Below, in pieces: positions 1 to 11,197 of a stretch of DNA of 64,000 bases. The notes under the pieces are model-generated. The model saw nothing but the letters and a program-made list of their open reading frames with translations. It had not been told where the DNA came from and searched no databases. The position numbers were made by a program, and so were the translations under genes. This stretch comes from Marasmius tenuissimus (Eukaryota; Basidiomycota; Agaricomycetes; Agaricales; Marasmiaceae): NCBI GenBank assembly GCA_029532415.1, contig JAQOTA010000050.1, positions 3,038,001 to 3,102,000 on the forward strand, read 5' to 3'. Every line of letters begins with the position of its first letter. Position 1 is the first letter of the stretch.

Positions 1-1485
1 CTCTGACGCGACGCGTGCGATGATTGACATTGGACTCACATCCAGACGCTTTCGGCAACGCCACCAAGACGACCTAGCAGACACCGTTGTCGCATTTCTT
101 CTTGGCTGGCTTTCAGCATTTGATCTTTCGATAACTTAGCGGTGAGTCCATCACGTTGTTTTGACGGAGAGGCCGACAGGGATCTTTGCCGAATCCGGTC
201 ATAAAGAGCCTGGCGTCGAGATGTTGTTGGTGTTGCTAGGACAGACCCAGATTCTGAAGGAGTAGGCGGGACCCCATCTAGAGTCATAGTAGATGTGGTG
301 GGAGCTCGTGATAGCAGGGGCTCATCAGAATCGTCTTTTTTCAAATGCGATGACGGAGTAGAAGGGAAAAGCACTGTGTTCTTGTTATTAGAGATAATGG
401 AGCGTTTCGAGGGTGAGGATAGAATGGAAGGTTTCTGGGGTGACATGATTACCGTGCGTTTGCTGGGAGAAGACGCGCGGGAAGAAGGTGTGATCGGAGC
501 AGGGAGAGCAAAATCATCGTCAGCTTTGGCTCGCCGTGAGGAACGGGAAGGAGATGAAGGGGGAACCAAGACTTCCGACATAGTTCTTGATGAGACTGCC
601 TTTGGTGATACAGAAGCGAACATGCGAGTCAATGACGAGGTTTTGGCCGGAGTGCTCAGCTGCGGAAGATTGGCCAAAGGAATGGAGGGAGCATTATTTT
701 GGTCAATATAAAGCTGGATAGGAAAGTTGAGGTTAATGACCAGTTCGACTTCCTACATTATTATCTCACCTTATTCCAGGCAACCAACTTGTCATGGAAG
801 CGACGACGGCGCGCTTCCGCATCGGCTGTCCAGCGGGCCACGGCCGCCATCCCTCCACCCATGTCTTGGCCGATATCCATTTCAACTTCAATCCCAAGGC
901 CATAGGCGGGGATGCGCTTTCCTTCGGCCTTTGAGAAGTGCGTCGCGGCACTCACGATGAAGCCCATCGAGCCTCTCGTCCAATCCTTCAATGGCGTGGA
1001 CGGATTATCGGCGAACGGGTTTTCGTCGTCATCATCACCTTTCAGCGCGTCTGGGTCTGTTTTGCCATCCCACTCCCATATCCAGCAAAGGCGCCGAAGA
1101 TCTTCTGTCGTGAACTGCGTCGGCAGTCCGGTGTACGTCCCTAACGAGATATGATTCAAAACATTCCGCACAATGCCTGTTTCCGATGAAGGAGAGACAG
1201 CACAAGTAGCAAGTGCATGAGAAAGGGCGTGTTGGAGTGCGGTTTGTATCGTTTGTAACCGCGTAAGATGTGAAGGTAAGGAGATATCGTCATCTGAGGC
1301 GCCCTTTTTCGGTGAAGTGGGAGGAGTAGGTGGACTTGAGCTCAAAATCAGCAAGGAGAACGTTGGAACAGTAAAAATGACACGCACGCAATCCTCATTT
1401 TCTTTGGGCTGAGTGTATCGAGGTCGGAATCCGGACGACATCTTTTCTTCTTGGGTGAAAGCGGAAGCTCAGAGTAGATGGACAT
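1..1485 (-). CDS. CDT1: DNA replication licensing factor Cdt1 (partial, 3' end outside window)
   Basis: Cdt1 loads the MCM helicase at replication origins in the nucleus. Three exons read cleanly: 1485-1388 (starts [15 protein letters not shown]), 1334-770 and 713-40. Their introns have GTGCGT and GTGAGA donors. A GTGAGT donor at 39 shows that the gene continues past the left edge. About 445 residues are present. The second exon carries the fungal Cdt1 fold ([19 protein letters not shown], then [12 protein letters not shown]). The third has a long Ser/Pro-rich linker with SPSK/SPQK-type possible CDK sites, then [21 protein letters not shown], which resembles the start of the C-terminal winged helix. 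The MCM-binding C-terminus is not in the window. The divergent neighbour is a CCCH protein 1.3 kb away. The identification rests on domain order and motif memory and is fairly secure. Confidence 0.8.
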
Positions 1486-2824
1486 AAGTAGAGCAAGTAA
1501 GAAAGTCGAGCAATGAGAGCAAATAAACAGGTGTCGCAGCAAAAAGAGGAAAATGAGAATGGTGAAAGGTGAACCTTGCCAAGAGTTGCGCGAACAGAAC
1601 GCGACGTGATATTCCCACGCACGGGCCGTCTTGAGTTCAGGCCTCTTCTGATTCGACGACGGGATCGCACTACTCAGCCAACTGTTGTCCACTACTAGAG
1701 CACCCAATGGTCCAGATCGCAAGTCCTGAACATCTTTAGAACGCCGTCAATCAAGCCACATGCACCATTGAAACACCCGAGGCGAGGCAGGGAATGGCGA
1801 CTTTTATCTAATTCGAAGCACACCCCATGCCTCGACAGCATTTCAAGTTGAGTTTGGAAGGCCGTAAACCAAGGAAACAGTGAAATCCTGACTAGCTACC
1901 CGCTTTGGAGCTCAATTAGAGCCGGCATATTCACGATATCTCGGGCAATTACCAGGAGTCTCGGAATAGAAGCAAGCTCTAAACTCTTTTGCTGTAGGCA
2001 TCGCAACTGCGGGCCTCTGCGGGCATCATCGTAAACAACGGTATTACAGCCTTCTGCTCGAGTTATCGCCAATAGCCGTACCTCAAAACAGCACTCAGCC
2101 AGCCTGTAACACCCTCGTGAGAGACCATCATTCTTGCGAGTCCCTCCCAATTAGCCGTTGAGGCGCTTGTCTATCTCGGCTTGCTACAGTACCACAGTAT
2201 CAAGTTTATTTGACAGATTTAACCTTAATGGCCACTTTAGGTAGTGTTCATGTCAAACTGCACTCACAGACCTGGCGACAAGTATTTACGGTAATAACAG
2301 GACTGCTTTCTCTATATGTGAAACCATACTGATGAGGATATTGTGCTCAGATTTCCTTGTAGGCTCCCTCGGATTCTTTTGGCCTGCTGAAATGCGCGTG
2401 TGATACTGTGGATCACAGATGTGACCGCCTAATTTTCGGTTGATTCACAGCGCGGCACTCACCATCTCACTGTTTCACCACCGCGCAGGACGCAAGCCGA
2501 GAAGTTGGCACCTCAGCTCAACCGCCGTCTACCTAGAAATTGATCAACAAGACGAGGAAGCTGGGGATCCCATCTCTCGAATCGCGTTCGTAAAATCGCC
2601 AACAGGGATTTTTGTGATCGTGATGGATAGTCCTCTGACGTACAGCGGGTTTCATTTCCAGTCAGATCTGGAAGACACTAACGTTGTTGCTCGCCGAACT
2701 TCCATTTCTGATTGCTTGTCAGCAATATATTCAAGGAAGTAGTCTATCTGTCTTCCGTATTTTAAGGCAGACAGTTGGTCGGTATCTCAAATCACTTCCT
2801 TTCTCCCTTTGTGTGCCACTCTTA
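1486..2824. other. Intergenic, divergent CDT1 / CCCH gene
   Basis: This 1.3-kb spacer lies between the CDT1 start and the probable start of the CCCH gene and must hold both promoters. Two short open frames (1896-2150 minus, 2440-2742 plus) have no recognisable domain or supporting splice context. An ACGCGA-type element near 1600 resembles a degenerate MluI cell-cycle box, which would suit a G1/S gene such as CDT1, but a single copy is weak evidence. Confidence 0.5.
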
Positions 2825-4675
2825 ATGGCAAACCCCATGTCCGCAGGAAGCACAGTTAACCAAGTGTGGTATGTTCGCGACCGACCCGAAGACACGTTGC
2901 ATACTTACATATGTTGAATCTACCAGGGGAGACTTGATCAGCAACCTCATAAGCGAGTACCCATTTCTTCTGGCACCACCTTGACTGACCTCTCGTCTTC
3001 TAGATGTCGCTGATGCTACAGTCAAGCGTAATACTGACCTTGAAACTCGCGTGCGAGACCTCGAATTGCAACTGGACCGATACCAAAAGGCCCATAGCGT
3101 TGTCTTGGAAGCTGCCGAAGCGCATAAGCTACAGATAGCCACGTTGAACAAGCAACTGTCGAGCAACACCGTGCGTGATTGTTTATTGTTGCTGTGGACC
3201 GAGCTGATGCCGACCTTTTTCAGGGAATCAACCCCTCGCTGATCCACTGCGTACTGAACGGCGATGAGATCTTCTTTTCGAATCTCTTGCTGGTTCAAGG
3301 TTTCCAGGGAGGGCAGACGGCGGCTCATCTTCTAACGAAAGCTATCGCGGATTGCCTCTCGAACGAGGAAGTGCATCTCTTTCCGGGGCTTACCTTCTGG
3401 GTCACTCTTTTCCTCAACAAAACCCAGCTAGGTAATATTCTGTTTACCCGAAACATCTGCTCTGAAGAGCAGTACGATGGCTTTCTTTCGGTGAGAACGT
3501 TTAAGTGTTATCCAGTCATCGTCCTCAGCATGCGCCGCAGGGTTTTTCTCAAGCTTCGCTCCGCTTTCAAGTCGTTGACGTCTGCAATAGCGAGGGTGGC
3601 GCTGATGCTAAAATAAAAGGTTATCTTAGCCGTGGTAGTTGAGGTCCAGAAGCTCAATCTTTTACAGAATATCTCACGACGTACACCCAGCTCCCGCAGA
3701 CCTTGAGGATGTTTACCGGTGGTGCGTTCTTTCTGCGGGAGTCATCTCTTCGAAATCACTGAACTCATCACAGGATGCTACACCCGCAACTTCTCCAGCG
3801 TGTTCGGTGTCCTAGACGACGACGGTCTCCTCGGCAAAACAGTGGTACTGCACCCCGGTGTCGTTGAGACTGTAAATGAACTTCAAGGATTCAAAATACC
3901 CACTTTGGAGATTAACGACCTGTTCCTCGATACGCGAGGAGTCCTTGGACCCCTTCCACGACCGTCACCATTACAGCTAGCCCAGTATAATGGCATACCC
4001 TCCAATGGTGGTCTCGCCAGTCCGCAGTCTCCTGTTCGCATCAACAAACGTTTCGTTGATCCATCGCTGGTGAGTACTCCACTCTCAGTTTGTCATTCCT
4101 TTGGCTTATGAGAGATTCGTCTTGACCAGCCTTTACATAAACGTGTGTCTCCATCGCTGTGTTTCCCGATCTCTGGACCTGAACATGATCACATCAGAAT
4201 CTCCGCCACCTTGTAACGAACATTATTTAATGACATGCTCAAAGGGAGTAAGTGCGCCTGTTTCTAGCACAGTTGCAATGTGCGCTGATTCTATAGCAGG
4301 CTGGGACCTGCAAGTACTCTCATGATTATGTTCTGACGCCGGAGCAACTATCTGCCCTGGCAGGTAATGCCAAAAAAGCACCGTGCAACTGGCTAAAGAA
4401 TGGTGCGTGCGTTGATGTAGCTCGGCTTGTCCGCAATCATTCAACCTGTCCACACAGGTTTGCCTTGCCCGTATGGCGAGAGATGTTGCTGGGGCCACGT
4501 CTGTCCTAACGGCCCGAACTGTTTTCATCTTAGCAAGGGGAAGTGCTGGTTCAAGAGTGGTGGGTCGAATCTCCTTCGTGGTCCGACTCTGAGCTTTGAT
4601 ATTGACTCTCCATTAGAGGGCATGCACCAGCCTCCGGCGTCGCCTTCCAGGTCCTCAACTGCGGAACTTTATTGA
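2825..4675 (+). CDS. CCCH zinc-finger protein with DUF7923-type domain
   Basis: Probable nucleic-acid-binding protein of a fungal family. It has an N-terminal helix and coiled coil (NTDLETRVRDLELQLDRYQK), a central domain of DUF7923 type (LIHCVLNGDEIFFSNLLL, FQVVDV, FTGGCYTRNFSSVFG) and C-terminal zinc fingers. One finger is C-x7-C-x6-C-x3-H (from PPCNEHYLMTC) and one is canonical C-x8-C-x5-C-x3-H (from PCNWLKNGLPC), followed by more Cys/His pairs. Introns fit at 2869-2926, 3171-3223, 3491-3528, 3620-3667, 3722-3773, from 4070, and several more to 4450. The junction before 3004 has no GT donor: the upstream exon ends in YPFLLA and the downstream one starts in VADATVKRN, yet no canonical intron joins them (see findings). 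The start is therefore tentative. The stop TGA is at 4673-4675. Confidence 0.7.
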
Positions 4676-5134
4676 ACAGGATGCTCTGGAGCCCGAAACT
4701 GGTAATGATTTGACGGATAATCTACCCTTATCTTTTTGCCCATATCTTGTCCATACTCGTTGTTGAACGCCTCACTCGCATCGATCCTCAGACGGGTTTA
4801 ATAAGCTTAAACAGTTGTACGTGCGGTTTACCACCTAATCTAGTTGGTGATTTTTTGTATCCATAATCTACATATTCTTTATGATATCGCAATCTTAGCC
4901 CTGGTGTACTCGTATGTGTACTTGGAGGTCCAAATGCCAATGGCAGAGAGACTGAGGTTGATGTCGATTCCTCGAAGAGTGGCCAGGTGTGTTGTCGAAA
5001 TGTTAAGATGCTAAATAAGGAAGTAAATTCCCGGGTCTGGCAGTGTCCATCGATATGGCTTCAGGATCGACTGTGTCACACATAGCAGGACTCGTTGACG
5101 ACCTTTACCCTCATCTACCCAGATCTACAGAACA
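4676..5134. other. Intergenic, CCCH gene to RhoGDI
   Basis: This 459-bp stretch between two plus-strand genes is AT-rich in its middle (about 4840-4900). I see no gene or clear regulatory motif in it; it should hold the CCCH 3' UTR and the RhoGDI promoter. Confidence 0.4.
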
Positions 5135-6122
5135 ATGTCCGGCGTAGGTATTATTTCTCTCCATCAATCTGCTCAAAAACTGAGTCTTGCTGCAGCAGCA
5201 AGATGATCACGATGATCTCAAGCCCACCACCACCCCAGGTTAGCGTTGGTTACTGTACTTCGATGGGAGAATCGTTTCTCAGCCCATTGCTTCCTAGGCT
5301 ACAAACCAACGGCGGCCAAGTCTGTCGACGAATACGCTAAGCTAGATGCTGAGGATGAGAGCTTGGCGCGATGGAAGGCGTCTCTTGGTATCACGGGAAG
5401 TGGTGCCGGTGCTGCCAGTGGCCCAAAGGTCCGTCCATATCTTCTTTCTATACCCATGTCCATTATACTGAAAGGACTTTAGGTCACGATTTTGACACTA
5501 GAACTCCTCTCCAGTACGCTACCTGCTGGCAAGAGCATCGTTTTCAGATTGGACAACAAATCGAGCTACGAGAATACGAAGAAGAACCCCGTTGTTATCA
5601 AAGAAGGTGTCGAATATAAGTAAGGACTGAGCTCTTTCTTTCAAATGCACCATGGCTGAACGAGTCAACAGTGTCCGGATAACTTTCCAAGTCAACCACT
5701 CTGTCGTCTCGGTACCTCTCGTTCACGATTTCGTGCTGATCAAAACGCTGAAACTGAATTAGGGAATCCGGTTCATTCAAGTCGTAAAGCGCGCAGGGAT
5801 CAAAGGTTTGTTCTCATATATTCACCCCATCCCACGAAATTTGACTATGTTTCAACGACCAGTCGATAAGCTCGAGCAGATGCTGGGTTCTTACGGTCCT
5901 TCTCCCGATGGTAAATTCTACACGAAGGATTTTGAGTCAGAAGAGTCCCCATCTGGCATGCTCGCCAGATCGGGAACATACGATGTTAAGAGCCGCGTTG
6001 TAGATGATGACGGTGAAGTCTACGCTGGTAAGTCTCTTCCTCTTTCGTTCATGTTTGCATTTAGTGACGCAACGACTCTCTAGATTTCGAGTGGCATTTC
6101 AAGCTTGCGAAGGAATGGTAAA
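5135..6122 (+). CDS. RDI1: Rho GDP-dissociation inhibitor
   Basis: A cytosolic chaperone that extracts prenylated Rho/Cdc42/Rac GTPases from membranes and holds them GDP-bound. The spliced product is about 200 residues, the normal length. An N-terminal regulatory arm (KSVDEYAKLDAEDESLARWK) precedes the immunoglobulin-like prenyl-binding domain (GIRFIQVVKRAGIKVDKLEQ, GSYGPSP, ESPSGMLARSGTY, DDDGEVYADFEWHFKLAKEW). The last intron falls within EVYA|DFEW, and the stop TAA is at 6120-6122. At least seven exons are needed. The best reading-frame solution for the 5' end is a 9-nt first coding exon (MSG, 5135-5143) with donor GTAGGT, joined to QQDDHDD. The alternative donor at 5148 would run into an in-frame TGA. 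Confidence 0.92.
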
Positions 6123-6377
6123 CGAAAATTGCAGTGTCTTACTGGCATCCATATGCTACATCTCCCGTTTCGTTTTCTCTGTCTCTCTCTGCATCTTGGT
6201 GGCCCCATTTGCCTACCGTGTTTTGATAGTGGATGTTTGCCGTATCCAGAAGTCGGAATTTTGTGTATATGTGGACTGGTTAATTCCATTTGAAGTACTC
6301 ATTCTCATTTGCGCTTGGGCGCTTCTTCATGTATCACGTCCCAGAAGGAAGTTTGGTAAGCGCCGATAATTTTCACA

Positions 6378-7780
6378 ATGGTACGGCTACCTTCCCGAGG
6401 GACTCCCATCCTGTTCCGTCGCTTTCCATGCCAAAATTACACAGTCCTCACAAGTAAAGCTTGGTTGGCACCCTGTAATTTGCTGCGTACACGATATTTC
6501 TCTCCTTGCGTCCCAAAATACGCGTCGTCGTCGCGACCTCCTGCGCCGTCACCCCCCGTATCGTCATGGGTGGAACGATTACCTCCTTCAATCCAACCAT
6601 ACCTCTATCTTACTCGAATTGACAAACCTATTGGAACGCTGCTACTCTTTTATCCTTGCGGTAAGAGTCCATTTTTCAAACTCGGAAATGATGTTTAACT
6701 AGTGCGGGTCAGCATGGTCAATAACTATGGCATCCTATGCCCTCGAAACTCCCTTCACGACTCCGTTGACCTATATAAGTTTGTTTGGACTGGGCGCGGT
6801 CGTAATGCGGGGCGCTGGATGTACGATTAACGACATGTGGGATAAATCGTTGGACAAGGCTGTCGGTGAGCATCGTCTAAGTTTCAGCTTCACATGTATC
6901 ATTCTTGTTCTCATCGCTGTACAAGAAAGGACAAAACAAAGACCGCTAGCAAGAGGAGACTTAACCCAATCTCAAGCGCTTATCTTTCTTGGAGGGCAGT
7001 TGACGGCTGGTCTCAGCGTGCTGTTGCAGTTAAACTGGTACAGGTGCGCGGTGTATTCGTTTCGACTAGGATCATATGTTCACCATCATACATTCCGAAC
7101 AGCATTTTACTGGGTGCATCCTCACTGTCAGTTGTCACGATATACCCGTTCATGAAACGAATCACCCATTGGCCCCAAGCAGTCCTAGGTTTGGGAAACA
7201 ATGATCTACTACCCGCGGCGCGTCGCTAAAGCTTTACTTCCCCGCAGGTCTCGCGTTTAACTGGGGTGCTCTTCTTGGGTGGTCTGCCGTCGCCGGTGCA
7301 ACCAACTGGTCTGTTTGCCTTCCCCTCTACGCAGGCGGGATCTGCTGGACTCTTGTATACGACAGTATCTATGCCCACCAGGTAAATGAATACAGCAACG
7401 CTGCCCCTCGATCACTTTTTCATCTATCCTTATGCGAAGCTATCTCTCACTAACAACACTCATCTCAGGACAAGAAAGACGACGTGACCGTCGGCATACG
7501 TTCAACAGCTCTCCTCTTCGGCGAACACTCCCGAAAGATACTCTCCGCGCTCTCAGTTTCCTCCATGTCCTTCATCACCCTCGCCGGATATCTGAACGCC
7601 CAAGGCCCGCTCTTCTACGCCGGTGTTGGACTGGCGGCTGCTCAACTAGCACGCGTCCTGTATCGAACGGACTTCGATATTCGAGATAGCTGTTGGAAAG
7701 GATTTGTGGGGTGTGGGTGGTCAGGGTTTTGGGTATGGATGGGTGCCTTGGCAGACTTCGCCTCGATGTCGCTTTGGTGA
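6378..7780 (+). CDS. COQ2: 4-hydroxybenzoate polyprenyltransferase, mitochondrial
   Basis: Attaches the polyprenyl tail to 4-hydroxybenzoate in ubiquinone synthesis, in the inner mitochondrial membrane. Both Asp-rich UbiA motifs are present: NDMWDKSLD with the following [10 protein letters not shown], and [13 protein letters not shown]. The basic N-terminus ([17 protein letters not shown]) looks like a mitochondrial presequence. Exons read as 6378-6660, 6713-6865, 6926-7043, 7103-7188, 7248-7381 and 7469-7780, all with GT-AG introns; the one at 7189 has a weak GTTTGG donor. About 7-9 membrane segments are expected, ending [18 protein letters not shown]. It follows RhoGDI by 255 bp on the same strand and is convergent with the YTP1-like gene. 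Confidence 0.92.
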
Positions 7781-8176
7781 GCAAGGGTAGCTCCTTGCTC
7801 CCACGTATTAGAACAGAAAATGCATTTGGTGAATGTGCTACCGAAGCTACGAATGGCAATGATGAACAGGATGATTGGAAAGGGGTTAACTTGATACAAA
7901 AAGTGCAGCAACTAGGGAGCACTGTCTAACAACAGTGAAACTGGAAAAGATATTGACTACAGTGGGGTGATACTAACGAGGTAAAACATTAAGAGCATTG
8001 GCAGACAAGGATATTTCAAGAAAAATGCGTCGTAAGGGGAGATAAGTTAGAATAGATCTCACATGGTAGGTTGAAAGGGGAGCGTGAGCAGTCATAACCG
8101 AAGGACTAGCAAAGGAGAAAGAACGGTGTGTCGCCGCATGGGGTTAGTGTACTTGGATTTTCCGGAAGTTCGAGCA
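7781..8176. other. Convergent intergenic, COQ2 / YTP1-like
   Basis: These 396 bp between two stop codons should hold both 3' UTRs. The short frames inside (7693-7929, 8084-8314) are overlaps of the neighbours' alternative frames and have no recognisable product. Confidence 0.4.
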
Positions 8177-10443
8177 TCAAGCGGAGCTGTGGTAAGAAAC
8201 GCGCGGGTTGGTCTTCGTCCTAAGATAACCCTTAAATGTGACAACGCAAACGGTCCATACCATTGCAAAGCAGGTGATGGCAACTGCGACATTGAGGAAC
8301 ATCATGACATCTAAGGTAAATAGGTACATCAGCAAACGACCGGATCGTAGATCGGCGGGACTTACCGTCTCTTCCCCTCCTCATGGCTGCGAGAGTAACC
8401 TCTTCAGTAGAGAACATAAAGCAGAGGCCACCGCAGGCAAGGAAAAAGCTTCCTAGGGCCTCAGTTGGTGGCCGAGAGGGAAGCATGGAGCGGGGCGGAG
8501 ACAGCCAGAGGAAGAAGTAACTGAGGCACCGCAGTACCGACCAGGCGACGAGGAGGTTTCCCCATAGCTGATGAATTTGAATCTGGCAATGACACGCTAC
8601 TTCAGAGTGGGCAAATAGAAAATTTCAAAGGGCGTGCATACCTGGAACAGGTAGGTCTGAGCATGGGCCGCCATTGCTGCTCCTGTAACCCCAATCACGA
8701 GTGCCGGGAATGGATTGAAGCTTGCGCTGTAGCTCGGGGGCTCTGCGATAGCTTCTTGAGAGCGTTGTGAGGTCTTCAAGGCCGATATCGTGGATGATGC
8801 CAGCCATTTGCGAACGACTTTGGACTCGATTGCCATTCCGAGCAGACCGGCATACCAAAACATGACCTACAAAGTAACGATGAGTCACTCTCGGAAGAAC
8901 ATGGACGGAACATATTCGTGCGTACAGCGATTGAGATGTGTTGAATTTGCTTGGTGGTATATGGATCACCCGGATGTGCGCCGAAGCGCTCCATCCAAGT
9001 GTTCGTGACACCGTAAAGGAAGATGACTAGGGACTCAACGAACTCGGCACTCGGATAATTTCCCGCAGGAGCTCTATTCCAGGCCCATCCCATTTCAGAA
9101 AAGGATCCCAGATAGCGAGCGAAGGAAACTAGGCCGTAGCACCAGAATATCCCACCCTTGATGAGGTGAGCGAGGCAACCGTTGACATAACTGCCTCTAC
9201 ATCCGCCTGAACGACCCGACAGTCAATAGAGATCGCGTCAAATACGGCGTGAAACATACCAGTGTACACCGTTATGCCAGATAAGACCTGGGCATAAGCC
9301 CAGAATACCATAACGCGCTCCAAAACGGCGAAAACTTTACTTCCGACACGACGAATCAAGGCCGGTTTGGACTTGTGATAACGCGAACGTTCGGTGTCGC
9401 GAAGGGTGTCGTCAGATTGGGAAGAAGAACGGGTGGGGTAGAGGGTAGCCTCTGAAACGGCAGAATGGGAGAATTCGCGACGGTGTCGGCCAACTTCATT
9501 TGCCCATCGAGCCGTACCATCGTGCTCGTACGTGGGAGAGTCGTAGTGGACCTGTTTGTGAGGGAAAAGTGGGGTTGTGACTATCTCTTCAGGCTCCTCG
9601 GTTACGAGGTGGGCGTATTCAAGCTCGATTCCACCTCCAAGGTCAGCGTCTTCCTTCCCCAGTATAACCTGTTTCCAGTACGAGCGCAGTCGGAATTTCT
9701 CTCCACTTCGGAAGAAGTTGCAGACCCGGCGGAAGATGTTGAATAGATCAACGGTAGTCAAGGAAGCCGCCAGGAGAAGAAGCAAATAGCCTTGCTTGCC
9801 GTGGACGTTGCCTATGCGAGAGACTTCAGTTACTTTTCGTGGATGTTGAACGACAGCATCGCCAACCTTCGTACCTAGATAGTCGAAGACGTTAGTAAAG
9901 TCTTCCCAATCAGGACAAGAAGAATGTGGCGCACATATCCGGTGTGAGCTTGCGATATACTCCGCTAGTCGCACAACCCAAGACAGAGAAAACATAGAAC
10001 GCGACCATCACAGCCCCGTGCCAAGCGTGATTGACACTCCTCATCGCAATACCTGGTTGGTCAAATTGATGGGTCAATTCAAAGTACTCGTGGGAGATGG
10101 ACACTGAGCTAGGACACTTACCGATAGGCAATGCTACGAAGAAAGCGAGGGACATGAAGAGGCCGTGTATTATCATGAGCCCTGGGTGACGCTCTGAAGC
10201 GTGTTCGGGCTCTTCCCAATCTATCGTGTAGTAGGAAGGTGGCGTGGGCTCATGTCCGATCGCAACCTCAGTCTCGTTGAGCTCTAGCAAGGGGGTGCCT
10301 TGGTGATGGTGGTGGTCATCGCGGGCTGCCAGAGCAACGTCATCGTAAGACCGACGCTGAACGTCCGAAAGTTGGCCATGAGCTCCTCGGGAGATCGTAG
10401 GAAATGCTAGGAGGGCGGGGACGAGGAAGGTACACCAGTGCAT
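8177..10443 (-). CDS. YTP1-like multi-pass membrane protein (DUF2427/YTP1 family)
   Basis: Integral membrane protein of a fungal family without a settled function. MHWCTFLVPALLAFPTISRG is a signal peptide, followed by a luminal or extracellular stretch with a His run (DDHHHHQ) and an N-glycosylation sequon (NET). Then come a DUF2427-like region (HPGLMIIHGLFMSLAFFVALPIG, VNHAWHGAVMVAFYVFSVLG), a hydrophilic Ser-rich cytosolic loop (SHSAVSEATLYPTRSSS), and the YTP1-type C-terminal membrane half (GKGGYFWCYG, ARYLGSF, MGWAWNR, MERFGAHPGDPYTTKQIQHI). The final helix runs FLNVAVAITCFAMVWTVCVV and the protein ends SYHSSA at TGA 8179-8177. About eight exons are required. The conserved His residues are why a heme or metal role has been considered for related proteins; the sequence here cannot decide this. 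Confidence 0.78.
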
Positions 10444-11197
10444 GGTGGCAGAAGAGCCCTAGTACGGGGGGTCAACGACTGGCGAAGATAACGGGGACGG
10501 GACTCTTGTCTTGTCTCGAAGGTTCCATTATAAAAGGCAACTACACGGATAATGAGTTGCAAAAAATGATGATGTTATGTGTAGTCAACGCCTGATGACT
10601 CAATCCGGCGGCAAAAAACTCTGATCTACTTGAGATCGACTTCAAATTGGCCCTTGGTTCATCATTTATGAATGCCATCCTGTTAAAATCTCCGCTAGTC
10701 AGTTCAAGTCTGAGTGAGCCTCAGAAAGGATGTGTGGCAGGAGATCTGAGAAAGGCGGGAGCAGTGGTAGTGGATGAGGAGGAAGAACGAACGGAGGTTG
10801 CCGGACAAGGAACGCTGCCGAAGGAGCCGGATTGTGACGGAATCGAGATTACGTGGGGCCACCCTCGCACGAAACGCGGGTCCGGCATTTTCAAGCTCAC
10901 CTCCTCCTCTGGCCTGGCAGATTACTCAGTATACACATGCGCCCGTATTCAGTCTTAATCGGAATTTATTCAGCGTGCACCTTACTCCGATTCGGTCAAA
11001 GAAGGAGCCCATTTCGAGCCAGTACCGCAGCCGGGAGCATGTTACTTTCTCACGTCATAGGTTCGCTTGGTTCTGCTTGATCCAAAGTTCGAGTTCATTT
11101 TGGACGTTACCGCTGCTTTGACGTCCACTACTACCTCACCCAGTATTCCAGAGGCCCACTCAAAAGTCAAGACGGCCTTAGTTCAGCAAAATACAGG
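10444..11197. other. Divergent promoter region, YTP1-like / MFS permease
   Basis: This 754-bp spacer lies between two start codons. A plus-oriented TATAAAA occurs at about 10529-10535, far from the MFS start. The open frames at 10647-10958 and 10774-11121 carry no domain and overlap each other, so I do not call them genes. Confidence 0.4.

Noticed and set aside
1896..2742. Short open frames in the CDT1 upstream region
   Set aside because: They lie on opposite strands, show no domain, and have no splice continuity with neighbours.
10647..11121. Overlapping open frames of about 100 codons before the MFS gene
   Set aside because: Three overlapping registers with no domain; consistent with chance in a GC-balanced spacer.
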